DNA of 64,000 bases, from assembly GCF_000224415.1 (NCBI RefSeq), contig NZ_AFXQ01000005.1, forward strand, positions 96,792-160,791. The letters run 5' to 3'. The notes under the pieces are model-generated. The model was not told where the DNA came from. It searched no databases and worked only from the letters and a program-made list of their open reading frames with translations. Below, piece after piece: positions 18,056-26,451 of the stretch (the stretch's first letter is position 1; every line of letters begins with the position of its first letter). The position numbers and the translations under genes are program-made. Origin of the DNA: Citricoccus sp. CH26A. Lineage in GTDB: Bacteria; Actinomycetota; Actinomycetes; Actinomycetales; Micrococcaceae.

Positions 18056-19741
18056 TCACTTGTTCAGTTCGATCTGGTTGTAGACCTCGTCGTTGACCGG
18101 GCTGGCCGGGTAGTCGTCCAGCCGCTCGGCGAAGGCCAGCGAGGGGGCCGGGTGGGCCAGCGGGACGGCGGGGACGTACTCGGAGACCATCCTGTTGACC
18201 TCCTCGTACATGGGCGTCTGCTCCTCCAGCACCGGTTCCTGCCGGGCCTCGCTGAGGGCCGTGAACAGCTCCGGGTTGTCGAAGCCGAACTCCGGCTTCT
18301 GCTGGCCGAAGAACACGCCCACGAAGTTGTCGGTGTCGTTGTAGTCACCGGTCCAGCCCAGCAGGTGGATGCCGTGGTCGGCGGTGCCGTTGACGCGGTC
18401 CAGGTAGTCCGGGCTCCACTTCTCCGGGACCGCGTTGACCTTGATCCCGACCTCGGCCAGCTGGCCGGAGAGGTTCGAGAAGACCTGTTCGGGGGTGGGC
18501 ATGTACGGACGCGAGACGCCGGTGGGGTAGTTGAAGTCCACCGTGAAGCCGTTCTCGTAGCCTGCCTCGGCCAGCAGCTCCTTGGCCTTCACCGGGTCGT
18601 AGTCGTAGGTCTCCACGTCCTCGGTGTAGCCGTTGACCGAGTCCGGGATGAACTGGGTCGCGGGCTTGGTGCCCTCCGGCAGCGTCTGCCGGATCAGGGC
18701 GTCCTTGTCGATCGCGTAGGAGATCGCCTGGCGGACCTTGGGGTCCTTGAGCTCCTCGACCTCCTGGTTCAGGCCCAGGTAGAGGATGGTGAACGGGTCC
18801 CGGGTGAAGATCTTGAACCCGGCCTGCTCCAGGTCGGCGACGTCGGCCGGGGCCACCAGGTCATAGCCGTCGATCTGGCCGGCCTCGAGGGACTGGCGGC
18901 GGGCCACCGGGTCGTCGATCACCCGGAAGGTGATCTCCTGGACGTCACCCTGCTCGCCCCAGTAGTCCGGGTAGGCGCTCAGGGAGATGTCCTGGCCCAC
19001 GTTCCAGGACTCGAAGGCGAACGGGCCGGTCCCGGTGGGGTGCGCGCGGGCGTACTCGCTCAGTTCCGGGGACTCGGCGGTGCCACCGGCCTCGTCCGCC
19101 CCGAACTCCTCCATCGCGGACGGGGACTGCATGGCGAAGGCCGGCAGGGACAGGGAGGCGATGAAACCGGCGAACGGCTGGGCCAGGGTGATCCTGGCCT
19201 GGTGCTCGTCCACCGCCTCGCAGGACTCGTAGACCGCGTCCTCGGGGGAGTCCGCGAACCCGCGGAACAGCTTGCCGTAGTAGTAGGACATCGTCTCGGC
19301 CTGCTGGATGCCCGTGAAGTTGTACCAGCGGTCGAAGTTGGCGCAGACGGCCTCGGCGTTGAAGTCCGTGCCGTCGTGGAAGGTCACGCCCTGCTTGAGC
19401 TGGAAGTCGTAGGTGAGCCCGTCCTCACTGGTCTCCCAGGACTCCGCCAGCAGCGGTGCCGGGTCCGGGGTGCCCGGTTCGGTGCCCACCAGGCCCTCGA
19501 AGATCTGGCGGGAGACCCGGAACGTCTCGCCGTCGTTGGCGAAGGCCGGGTCCAGGGACTTGGGGTCGGAGGAGGCGGCGAAGATGAACTGGCTGTCCAC
19601 CGAGGACGCGTCGCCCTCGCCCCCGCTCGCCTCCGCGCCGGAGTCGTCGCGCTGGCTCTGCGCACAGCCGGACAGGACCAGGGCGACCGCGGCCCCCGCT
19701 GCGGTCACCGCGGCGATGCGTCGCCGGAGGAATGAGGACAT
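18056..19741 (-). CDS. Dipeptide-type ABC transporter substrate-binding lipoprotein (SBP family 5)
   Basis: 561 residues. The lipoprotein signal peptide runs to the lipobox LVLSGC (Cys at about residue 26), then an acidic Ser/Gly linker. SBP_bac_5 domain: FIFAASSDPKSLDPAFANDGETFRVSRQIFEGL, PLLAESWETSEDGLTYDFQLKQGVTFHDGTDFNAEAV, RQAISYAIDKDALI. First gene of the operon; the ligand is probably a peptide, but family 5 proteins also bind nickel or sugars. Leader of more than 50 bases contains nested inverted repeats. Confidence 0.93.
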   Translation of the reverse strand: MSSFLRRRIAAVTAAGAAVALVLSGCAQSQRDDSGAEASGGEGDASSVDSQFIFAASSDPKSLDPAFANDGETFRVSRQIFEGLVGTEPGTPDPAPLLAESWETSEDGLTYDFQLKQGVTFHDGTDFNAEAVCANFDRWYNFTGIQQAETMSYYYGKLFRGFADSPEDAVYESCEAVDEHQARITLAQPFAGFIASLSLPAFAMQSPSAMEEFGADEAGGTAESPELSEYARAHPTGTGPFAFESWNVGQDISLSAYPDYWGEQGDVQEITFRVIDDPVARRQSLEAGQIDGYDLVAPADVADLEQAGFKIFTRDPFTILYLGLNQEVEELKDPKVRQAISYAIDKDALIRQTLPEGTKPATQFIPDSVNGYTEDVETYDYDPVKAKELLAEAGYENGFTVDFNYPTGVSRPYMPTPEQVFSNLSGQLAEVGIKVNAVPEKWSPDYLDRVNGTADHGIHLLGWTGDYNDTDNFVGVFFGQQKPEFGFDNPELFTALSEARQEPVLEEQTPMYEEVNRMVSEYVPAVPLAHPAPSLAFAERLDDYPASPVNDEVYNQIELNK

Positions 19742-19762
19742 GGCTGCTCCCGAGGGTGTCGA

Positions 19763-19791
19763 GTGATCATCGTGACAGGGATCACGTCACG
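19763..19791. promoter_or_regulatory. Nested inverted repeats in the leader of the dipeptide ABC operon
   Basis: GTGATC-N11-GATCAC (19763-19768 / 19780-19785) interleaves with CGTGAC-N9-GTCACG (19771-19776 / 19786-19791). They lie 22-50 bases before the ATG at 19741 and downstream of a TATGCT -10 candidate (19805-19810, minus strand). This placement suits an operator for a repressor. The binding protein is unknown. Confidence 0.5.
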
Positions 19792-19839
19792 AGGGATAGG
19801 GGAGAGCATAACCGCATCGCCCCAGATCATGCACACGTC

Positions 19840-19860
19840 CCGCGGGGCCGCGCCCCGCGG
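19840..19860 (-). terminator. Hairpin downstream of GDPD gene
   Basis: CCGCGGGGC / GCCCCGCGG, 9-bp perfect stem with loop CGC. It lies about 100 bases after the GDPD stop and before the ABC operon promoter, so it would insulate the two. Confidence 0.55.
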
Positions 19861-19957
19861 AGCCCCACCCGCGGACGCCCGCGAAGGCCCGCAGGCGCCC
19901 CTCATTGACGTCTCCACCACCCGCCCGCAGCGCGGTGGCGACCGGCCCGGACCCGCC

Positions 19958-20902
19958 TCAGCGCGCGGCGTACGCCGGGACGGGCGCGCCGCGCCGGGTC
20001 ACCTGGGCCAGCACCGGTCCCGGCCGGTTCGTGGTGATCTCCTGGACGCCCACGGCCCGCAGCAGCTCCACGTCCTCGGGCCGGTCCACGGTCCACACCC
20101 GCAGGGTGCGGCCGGCGGCGAGCCAGGCCTTCACGTCCGCCAGGTGGTGACGGACGTAGTCCACGCCCGGGCCCGCCATCCCGGCCCGGCCCTCCCAGAT
20201 CAGCCGCTCGGCGTCGGCCACGGCCTGGCGCAGGGTGGCCCGCAGTGCGGCCCGGCTCAGCGGCCCGAGGCCGAACCGGCCGGCCACCGGCGCGTGGGGC
20301 ACGGTGGACACCAGCGGGCAGAGGTGGTCGGTGTCCACCACCGGGGCCAGGTACTGCAGGGACCCGGCGTAGAAGCTCATGAAGGAGACCTCCACCGTCC
20401 CGATCCGGGAGGTCTCCGGATCCCAGCCCGCCTGCAGCAGCCAGGACAGGGCGCGCTCCTCCAGCTCGTGGCCGAACGGGCTGGGATGCTTGAGCTCCAG
20501 GGCCAGCCGCACCGGGCGGCCGGCCGCCGCGAGCAGCTCGACCAGCTCCGGCAGCGTGAGCAATTGCGCCGAGGCCGGACCGTACTCACCGGGAAGGCGC
20601 GCCCCCTTCCAGCCATGGAAGTCCAGCCGGCGCAACTGGGCCAGCGTGTGGTCGGCGACCGGTCCGGAACCGTCGGAGGTCCGTTCCAGGGTCGGGTCGT
20701 GGAGGCAGACCAGGTGCCGGTCGCGGCTGAGGTGGACGTCCACCTCCACGCCGTCGGCCCCCTCGGCGAGCGCGTGCAGGAACGCGGCACGGGTGTTCTC
20801 GGCGAAGGCGGCGGAGGATCCGCGGTGGGCGATGACCAGGGGTCGGTGATCCGTAGGATGAGGGTGTTCCGGGCCGGTGACGTGCATCGAGGTGTCGGAC
20901 AC
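19958..20902 (-). CDS. Glycerophosphodiester phosphodiesterase
   Basis: 314 residues, cytoplasmic (no signal peptide). GDPD TIM-barrel motifs: VIAHRGSSAAFAENTRAAFLHAL (catalytic His-Arg), GADGVEVDVHLSRDRHLVCLHDPTLERTS (metal-binding Glu-Asp and second His), LALELKHPS, and a C-terminal LRVWTVDRPEDVELLRAVGVQEITTNRP. Hydrolyses glycerophosphodiesters to glycerol 3-phosphate and an alcohol. GTG 20902 sits six bases after TAGGCT, the same arrangement as at 2635. Confidence 0.93.
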   Translation of the reverse strand: MSDTSMHVTGPEHPHPTDHRPLVIAHRGSSAAFAENTRAAFLHALAEGADGVEVDVHLSRDRHLVCLHDPTLERTSDGSGPVADHTLAQLRRLDFHGWKGARLPGEYGPASAQLLTLPELVELLAAAGRPVRLALELKHPSPFGHELEERALSWLLQAGWDPETSRIGTVEVSFMSFYAGSLQYLAPVVDTDHLCPLVSTVPHAPVAGRFGLGPLSRAALRATLRQAVADAERLIWEGRAGMAGPGVDYVRHHLADVKAWLAAGRTLRVWTVDRPEDVELLRAVGVQEITTNRPGPVLAQVTRRGAPVPAYAAR

Positions 20903-20908
20903 GGGCCC

Positions 20909-20914
20909 AGCCTA
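20909..20914 (-). promoter_or_regulatory. -10 hexamer of leaderless GDPD promoter
   Basis: TAGGCT-GGGCCC-GTG on the minus strand. It is identical to the GH13 promoter at 2623-2634 apart from the first base of the start codon. Confidence 0.5.
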
Positions 20915-20997
20915 GGAACGGCGGGCACGCGCCGGCCCGCCAGCAGGCGACCTGCTGGTTAACTTGTGCTGACACCTTGACCCCGGCCGGAGGATCC

Positions 20998-22353
20998 ATG
21001 GACCAGAACCTTCCCGACGCCGGCCTGCCCGCCTCCGCGCCCGGCCCCGCCCGGACACGGCACCGGGCCGACGTCGCCCCCGGGCCCGCCGTCACGCCGG
21101 GCCCCGCCGGGGCCGGTGAGGCCGAACGCGAGGCCGCCCTGAAGCGGATGAAGCTGGTGGCGACCGGGCTGCTGGTGGTCATGGCCGTGATCTTCGTCCT
21201 GGCCTTCGCGCTGCAGGAGAGCTATCCGTGGCTCGCCTACGTCCGGGCGGCGGCGGAAGGCGGGATGGTCGGCGCGCTGGCGGACTGGTTCGCGGTGACC
21301 GCCCTGTTCCGGCACCCGATGGGCCTGAAGATCCCGCACACGGCGATCATCCCGCGCAAGAAGGACACCATCGGCGAGTCCCTGGGGACCTTCGTGCAGG
21401 AGAACTTCCTGGCCGGGGACGTGGCCCGGGAGAAACTGGAGGGCCTGCGGGTGGCGGACCGGGCGGGCGCCTGGCTGCGCCAGCGCCCGAACGCCGAGCG
21501 GGTGGCGCGCGAGGTCTCCGCGACCGCGGAGGGCATCCTGGACGCCCTGGACGACGTCCTGGTCCGGGACGTGCTGGCCGGCCTGGTGCAGCGCCACATG
21601 GTCGAGCCCGACTGGTCCCCGACCCTGTCCACCGTGCTGGGCAAGGTGGTCTCCGAGCGGCACCATGACCGGGTGGTGGACCTGGTGGTGGCACGCACCG
21701 GGGACTGGGTGGCCCGCAATCCCGAGTTCTTCGTGCGCAGCGTCCGGCGCCGCTCCCCGCAGTGGGTGCCCGAGGTGGTGGACCAGCTGCTGGCCGAACG
21801 GATCCATGCCGAGGCCCTGAAGTACCTGGCCTCGGTGCGGGCCGAGCCGCAGCACGAACTGCGCCGTTCCGTGGACCAGTGGCTGGACGAGCTGATCCGG
21901 GACATGCGCGAGGACCCGCTTACGCGTGACCGGGTGGAGCAGGCCAAGCGGGACCTGTTCAACGACCCCAGGATGCGCGAGTGGGCCGGACAGGCCTGGG
22001 CGACCACGAAGGAGGCCCTGCTGGCCCAGCTGCGCGACCCCGCCTCGGACCTGCACCAGGCCATGGTGGCCGCCCTGCAGGACCTCGGGGGGCGGCTCCA
22101 GGAGGATCCCGCCCTCGCGGACCGGGTGGACGGCTGGGCCTCGGACGCGGCCCAGCACCTGGCCCAGGCCTACGGCCCCGAGGTGGTGGGCGTCATCGGG
22201 GAGACCATCCAGCGGTGGGACGGCCGGCAGGCCTCCCGGACCATCGAGCTCTACATGGGCAAGGACCTGCAGTACATCCGCATCAACGGCTCGATCGTGG
22301 GCGCGCTGGCGGGCCTGGCGATCTACACCGTGGCCCACGCCGTCTTCGGCTGA
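20998..22353 (+). CDS. DUF445 family membrane protein
   Basis: 451 residues. A 45-residue Pro/Ala-rich N-terminus, one TM (KLVATGLLVVMAVIFVLAFAL), the DUF445 hallmark YVRAAAEGGMVGALADWFAVTALFRHPMGLKIPHTAIIPRKKDTIG, a long helical region and a C-terminal TM (SIVGALAGLAIYTVAHAVF). Function unknown; the family is linked to the cell envelope. ATG 20998 has GGAGG five bases upstream; the in-frame TTG at 20977 is rejected. Convergent with the next gene, 11 bases apart. Confidence 0.88.
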   Translation: MDQNLPDAGLPASAPGPARTRHRADVAPGPAVTPGPAGAGEAEREAALKRMKLVATGLLVVMAVIFVLAFALQESYPWLAYVRAAAEGGMVGALADWFAVTALFRHPMGLKIPHTAIIPRKKDTIGESLGTFVQENFLAGDVAREKLEGLRVADRAGAWLRQRPNAERVAREVSATAEGILDALDDVLVRDVLAGLVQRHMVEPDWSPTLSTVLGKVVSERHHDRVVDLVVARTGDWVARNPEFFVRSVRRRSPQWVPEVVDQLLAERIHAEALKYLASVRAEPQHELRRSVDQWLDELIRDMREDPLTRDRVEQAKRDLFNDPRMREWAGQAWATTKEALLAQLRDPASDLHQAMVAALQDLGGRLQEDPALADRVDGWASDAAQHLAQAYGPEVVGVIGETIQRWDGRQASRTIELYMGKDLQYIRINGSIVGALAGLAIYTVAHAVFG

Positions 22354-22364
22354 GGCGGGCCGCC

Positions 22365-23351
22365 CTACCGGTCCCCGCGGGCCCGCCGGTGGGCCTCACG
22401 GGCGGCCTCGACCTCAGCGGCGAAGGCCTCCGGGTCCTCGCGCCGCAGGTCCTCGAGCGTGCCGTCCGCCGTCAGCTGCTCGAAGTCGGTCTCGATGTCC
22501 TCCGCCAGCAGCTCGCCGAATTCCTCCGCGTCACCCTCGGGGCCGGCGTCGTCCCTGCGGCCCTTCCGGCCGGCCGGCAGGGCCTTGAGCTCGCTGGCCA
22601 GGGTCCCGGGGATCGTGGCCGGGAGCGGGCCGAAGAGGTTCTGCGCGGCCCTGACCACGCCCTTGCCCATGACCCGGTTGGCGAGGCCGCCGACGACGGC
22701 CCCCACCCCGAAGGGCACCACCCGTCCGAGCATCCCGGCCCCCTGCCGGACGATGAAGCGCTTGATGAACATCCTCTTCATCTGGTTGAACAGCACCTCG
22801 GAGACGCCGGCGGAGCCGCTGACCAGCGAGAGCGGCCCGGCCAGCGGGCCCATCCCGCGGCCGTTGGCCTGGCTGGAGAAGTCCCGCAGCATCCGGCGGC
22901 CGTCCTCACCGAGCATGACGGCCATGACGAGGGTCTGCGCCCGCTGGGGGTCGTCGGTGGGGATCCCCATCAGCTCGGCCACGGACTGGGCGTAGAGCGC
23001 GGTGGCCTCGAGGAAGCCCACGGTCGCGGCCGCGGAGAGTCCCAGCGCCGCGGCCGTTCCCACACCGGGCACGACGGCGGTTCCCCCGACGGCGGCCCCG
23101 CTACCGGTCACCGCCGCCAGGTACTGCCTCCCCAGCCGTTCCGCCAGCTGGGCGGGGGTGTCCTCCGGGTGCTGGCGGCGCAACCGGTTCAGGTTGCGCA
23201 GCACCAGCGGCCGCTGCACGTCGAGGGCCTTGAGCACCACCTTCTGGAAGGCGGGCGTGGGGTTGCCCTGCTCGTCGACGACGCGCTGGATCGCGAAGTC
23301 GGCGGCCTTCTGGCCCGCCACGCCGGCGATGATGGACTTCTTCTTAACCAT
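22365..23351 (-). CDS. Conserved hypothetical protein with Gly/Ala-rich hydrophobic helices (EcsC-like?)
   Basis: 328 residues. Strong ribosome site AGGAGG eight bases before the ATG. Starts MVKKKSIIAGVAGQKAADFAIQRV. The hydrophobic helices VVPGVGTAAALGLSAAATVGFLEATALYAQSVAELMGI and VVPFGVGAVVGGLANRVMGKGVV recall EcsC-domain proteins, but I cannot assign the family surely. The C-terminal 60 residues are acidic and probably disordered (DIETDFEQLTADG). No catalytic motif was seen. Divergent from the DUF6458 gene. Confidence 0.7.
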   Translation of the reverse strand: MVKKKSIIAGVAGQKAADFAIQRVVDEQGNPTPAFQKVVLKALDVQRPLVLRNLNRLRRQHPEDTPAQLAERLGRQYLAAVTGSGAAVGGTAVVPGVGTAAALGLSAAATVGFLEATALYAQSVAELMGIPTDDPQRAQTLVMAVMLGEDGRRMLRDFSSQANGRGMGPLAGPLSLVSGSAGVSEVLFNQMKRMFIKRFIVRQGAGMLGRVVPFGVGAVVGGLANRVMGKGVVRAAQNLFGPLPATIPGTLASELKALPAGRKGRRDDAGPEGDAEEFGELLAEDIETDFEQLTADGTLEDLRREDPEAFAAEVEAAREAHRRARGDR

Positions 23352-23484
23352 GGCTGCCTCCTGCACGTCGGTGACACGATGGGCTGCGCGATCTGGTCCC
23401 GCGCGGCCGTGGTCCTCCATGAAACACTACGCTGACAACGTCCGACCGCGCCCGCGTCCGGACGACCGACTGGAGGAGACCCCC

Positions 23485-23739
23485 ATGCGCTTCGGCACGT
23501 CCATCGCCCTGATCGCCATCGGCGCGATCATCGCCTTCGCCGTCCAGGACGTGATCCCGGGGATCGACCTGACGATCGCCGGCTACATCCTGATGGCCGC
23601 CGGGGCCCTGCTGCTGGTCCTCTCCCTGGTCCAGATGGGCGCCTCCGGTTCCGCCAACCGTCGGGTCACCGAGTCCCGCAACATCCAGGACCCGCACACG
23701 GGTGAGTCCATCTCGCGCAAGGAGACCCGCGACTACTGA
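23485..23739 (+). CDS. DUF6458 family small membrane protein
   Basis: 84 residues with two TM helices: RFGTSIALIAIGAIIAFAV and LTIAGYILMAAGALLLVLSLVQM. A short cytoplasmic basic/acidic tail follows (NRRVTESRNIQDPHTGES). GGAGGAG precedes the ATG. A TACGCT hexamer at 23428-23433 may be its -10. Function unknown; the pattern is common in actinobacteria. Its stop overlaps the stop of the convergent esterase gene by seven bases. Confidence 0.8.
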   Translation: MRFGTSIALIAIGAIIAFAVQDVIPGIDLTIAGYILMAAGALLLVLSLVQMGASGSANRRVTESRNIQDPHTGESISRKETRDY

Positions 23740-24473
23740 CCTCGGCTCATCGCCAGGGCGTGCTTCAGGAAGATCCGCACGTCCCGGGCCTCCTCCGCGC
23801 TGGTGCCATGGCCCATGCCCTCGTAGGTCCGGGCCGTCAGGTGCGTGTGCTCCTGGAGCCAGGCCGCCGTGTGGGCGATCGCGTCCGGGTTGATGACCAG
23901 GTCCTCGACGTCACGTCCCCAGAAGAACGGACGCGGCCCGGGGCCCTCCGGCGGGCTGTCCAGGGTCGCCAGCAGGGGATTGGACAGCACGAAGCCGCTG
24001 AGCCCCACCACGCAGTCGAAGGCCTCCGGACGCAGCCGGTACACCGTGGAGGCCATCGCCATCCCCTGGGAGTGGCCGAGCAGCGCCACCGAGCGGAATC
24101 CCGCCCCGGTGACCTCCTCGGCGTCGAGCACGTCGAACACCCGGTGTGCCGAGGCCACCACCTCGGCGAAGTCGTTGGTGAGGAAGTAGTCCAGCAGGAA
24201 CCAGCCCCACGCCCCCGGGTCCGGGCCGCCGGGGCCTGAGCCCAGTCCGTCGACGCCGTCGGCCACCGGGTAGGCGCCGGCGTCGATCTCGAAGCCGCCG
24301 CGCACGGCCAGGCCCGTGGTCCCCTCCGGAAGCATCCCGAAGTAGGCCTGGGCGGCCCTCACCTCGTTCGCGCCGTAGCCGTGGATGACCACCACCAGGT
24401 CGGTCCCCCGGCGTTCGCGAGCCGGACGGGACCAGACGACGTGATGGCCGCTGGAGAGGGTCTGTCGTTGCAC
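23733..24473 (-). CDS. Alpha/beta hydrolase (phospholipase/carboxylesterase type)
   Basis: 246 residues, GTG start. Alpha/beta hydrolase fold: VVVIHGYGANE (oxyanion region), nucleophile elbow VALLGHSQGMAMA (Ser), RDVEDLVINPDAI (candidate Asp) and YEGMGHGTSAEE (His). Length and pattern are like the PlaP/Est-type carboxylesterases (PF02230). No signal peptide, so cytoplasmic. Starts seven bases after the upstream secreted EEP-fold gene and is probably co-transcribed. Confidence 0.85.
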   Translation of the reverse strand: MQRQTLSSGHHVVWSRPARERRGTDLVVVIHGYGANEVRAAQAYFGMLPEGTTGLAVRGGFEIDAGAYPVADGVDGLGSGPGGPDPGAWGWFLLDYFLTNDFAEVVASAHRVFDVLDAEEVTGAGFRSVALLGHSQGMAMASTVYRLRPEAFDCVVGLSGFVLSNPLLATLDSPPEGPGPRPFFWGRDVEDLVINPDAIAHTAAWLQEHTHLTARTYEGMGHGTSAEEARDVRIFLKHALAMSRGQ

Positions 24474-24480
24474 GGCGGGG

Positions 24481-25821
24481 TCAGTCCATTCCCAGGTCGG
24501 TCCACACCAGGCGGCGCTCGGTGACCCGGTGGTCCTCCCCGTCCCCGGCGGAGTCGGTGATCCGGGTCAAGTGGGAGCCCAGCTGCCCGTTGGCGGGCCA
24601 GAACACCCCGGCGGCCGTGGCCTCCAGCGTCGCGGACGGCAGCACGTAGTCGGAGCGCAGCAGTTCCACCCCGTCGCCGTTGCGGGCGGCCCGGGTGGCC
24701 GTCGCGGCATCCGGGTCCGCGGCCAGGGCGCCGGCGGACCGGGGCGCGGGGTCCTGGATGACCTCCGACTCCAGCAGGGAGGCGATGGCCGCGGGATGGT
24801 CGCCGTCGAGCGCCCGCTCGGCGCGCGGGCCGAAGTCCCCGACGAGCACGAAGTCACTGCCGGCGGGCAGTCCACCGGCACGTCCCTCGTCGTCCTCGAG
24901 GTACCCGGCGTCCCCGGCGATGTAGTCGGCCCAGAAGCGCATCTCGTCGTGGTGCCGTTCGACCGGGGCGGTCCCGGACCCGGGATCCTCGGACTGCGCG
25001 GCGAGGACGTGCACGGTCCGGTCACCGACCCTCACGGGGATGTCCCAGTGGGCGGTGGAGGACAGGCGCAGGACGGACCGCTCCAGCTCCGTGTACCTCC
25101 CCTCCGGGATCGCGTTGCCGGGCACCGTGTCCCAGCGCAGGTCGCGGAACGTCCGGATCCCGTCCTCCTCCAGCGGGTGCCGGGAGAACAGGACCATGCC
25201 GTGCTGCCCGGCGAACTCACCGGGACCGAACGAGTCGCCCGGACCGCCGATCACGCCGTCGTTGTCCAGGTCGGCCCCGGTGTCCACGCCGTTGTTGACC
25301 TCCGCGGTGTAGACGTACGGGTAGTCGATCCCCTCCTGCCCGCCGGTACCGACGGCCAGGTAGTTCGTGCGGAAGGAGCGCGCGGCGGCCTCGCCGCTGT
25401 CCACGTCGAAGTCCGTCAGCAGCACGACGTCCGGGGCGGCACGCTGCACGGTCTCCGCGACCCGCCGGGCCTGGACCGAGCCGGGTGCGGAGAGCTCATC
25501 GGCCAGCAGGCCCGGGGCGGACCGGGTCAGCCCGGCGGAGAAGGTGGCCACGCGCAGGTCACCGGCGGTGGCCGCCGGCACCTTCCCGGAACGGGACCAC
25601 AGCATGTGCCGCAGCAGGTCGGGGTTGGTCGGCAGGGACTCGTCGACGCCGAACAGGGCCATCGGCCCCACCCTCGAGTGCATCGCGGCGTGGGTGGCCA
25701 GCCCGCCGGCCGGTGCCGCCGACGCCGCGGGTACGCCGATGACCGCTGCCACGACGGCAGCAGGCACGAGGGCGCCGCCACGCAGAAGTCGCTGACGGAG
25801 CGCCCGAGGGGAAGCACTCAT
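24481..25821 (-). CDS. Secreted endonuclease/exonuclease/phosphatase-fold protein
   Basis: 446 residues. Sec signal peptide: basic start then GALVPAAVVAAVIGVPAASAAPA. EEP-fold features: DLRVATFSAGLTR at beta-1, VVLLTDFDVD at the metal-binding strand, GMVLFSRHPLE, the strand FVLVGDFGPRAE (the family norm is GDFN), SDYVLPSA, and a C-terminal EDHRVTERRLVWTDLG in place of SDHRLVW. The Asn after GDF and the spacing after DHR deviate, so activity is uncertain. ATG 25821 follows TACGCT by seven bases. Confidence 0.8.
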   Translation of the reverse strand: MSASPRALRQRLLRGGALVPAAVVAAVIGVPAASAAPAGGLATHAAMHSRVGPMALFGVDESLPTNPDLLRHMLWSRSGKVPAATAGDLRVATFSAGLTRSAPGLLADELSAPGSVQARRVAETVQRAAPDVVLLTDFDVDSGEAAARSFRTNYLAVGTGGQEGIDYPYVYTAEVNNGVDTGADLDNDGVIGGPGDSFGPGEFAGQHGMVLFSRHPLEEDGIRTFRDLRWDTVPGNAIPEGRYTELERSVLRLSSTAHWDIPVRVGDRTVHVLAAQSEDPGSGTAPVERHHDEMRFWADYIAGDAGYLEDDEGRAGGLPAGSDFVLVGDFGPRAERALDGDHPAAIASLLESEVIQDPAPRSAGALAADPDAATATRAARNGDGVELLRSDYVLPSATLEATAAGVFWPANGQLGSHLTRITDSAGDGEDHRVTERRLVWTDLGMD

Positions 25822-25828
25822 GCCTACC

Positions 25829-25834
25829 AGCGTA
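25829..25834 (-). promoter_or_regulatory. -10 hexamer of leaderless EEP-fold gene
   Basis: TACGCT on the minus strand, seven bases before ATG 25821; no ribosome site between them. Confidence 0.45.
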
Positions 25835-26127
25835 GGCAGGGGCCCGCGGTCTACGCAGCCCTGTCCGGATGACGGCTGGAGGACCGATGCTCCGCCGCCC
25901 GTCCCGGCGCCAGGTCGGTGGGGACGCCGATCGCGGCGGGGAATCCGCGCGGTCACGCGGGATCGGGGCACCATCACGGCCTGCCCCGAGGGGTGCTTGG
26001 GGCCGAGGACGCCGCCCCCTCGGGTTATCGAATCTTGATCATCCGTGGGGGCTCGAGACGTTCCTGAGACCAATTCGGCTCGGCGAGGTTCCGTTCCCCG
26101 GGCCACCGGGTCCACGGTGGAGACGGC
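25835..26127. other. Intergenic stretch without a recognised gene
   Basis: About 290 bases between the EEP-fold gene and the tRNA-Lys terminator. I see no supported ORF, RNA or repeat. The centre is slightly lower in GC. Confidence 0.5.
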
Positions 26128-26165
26128 GAAGGCCCCCGGCACGCGTCCCGGCGCCGGGGGCCTTC
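26128..26165 (-). terminator. Terminator hairpin of tRNA-Lys
   Basis: 13-bp stem GAAGGCCCCCGGC / GCCGGGGGCCTTC (26128-26140 with 26153-26165), 12-base loop, just past the 3' end of the tRNA. The stem closely resembles the one at 5407 beside tRNA-Phe. Confidence 0.8.
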
Positions 26166-26170
26166 CCAGG

Positions 26171-26243
26171 TGGGCCCTGTGGGGATCGAACCCACGACCC
26201 GCGGATTAAAAGTCCGATGCTCTGCCAACTGAGCTAAGGGCCC
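26171..26243 (-). tRNA. tRNA-Lys (TTT)
   Basis: 73 bases on the minus strand, no encoded CCA (CCT follows). Acceptor GGGCCCT pairs with AGGGCCC. D-arm TAGCTCAGTTGGCAGAGC, anticodon loop CTTTTAA giving TTT, T-loop GGTTCGATCCC. A TAGCAT hexamer at 26270-26275 (minus) may be its -10. Confidence 0.95.
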
Positions 26244-26451
26244 ACGGCCTGCAGGAGGCCGCAGTCCATGCTAGCGGACGGCGGCCGTGGGTTCAGGGGG
26301 ATCCACCATCGCGGAGCGAGGTTCCACCGGCCCGGGCAGCGGGCCCGCGCCGCACCCGGGTTCCCCGGACGCCCCGCACGCGCGCCCGCTCAAGGCGTAC
26401 CGTAGAAGGGCAGCATCTTCCCTTCCCCTTTCTCCAGAGAGGCACCCCGCC

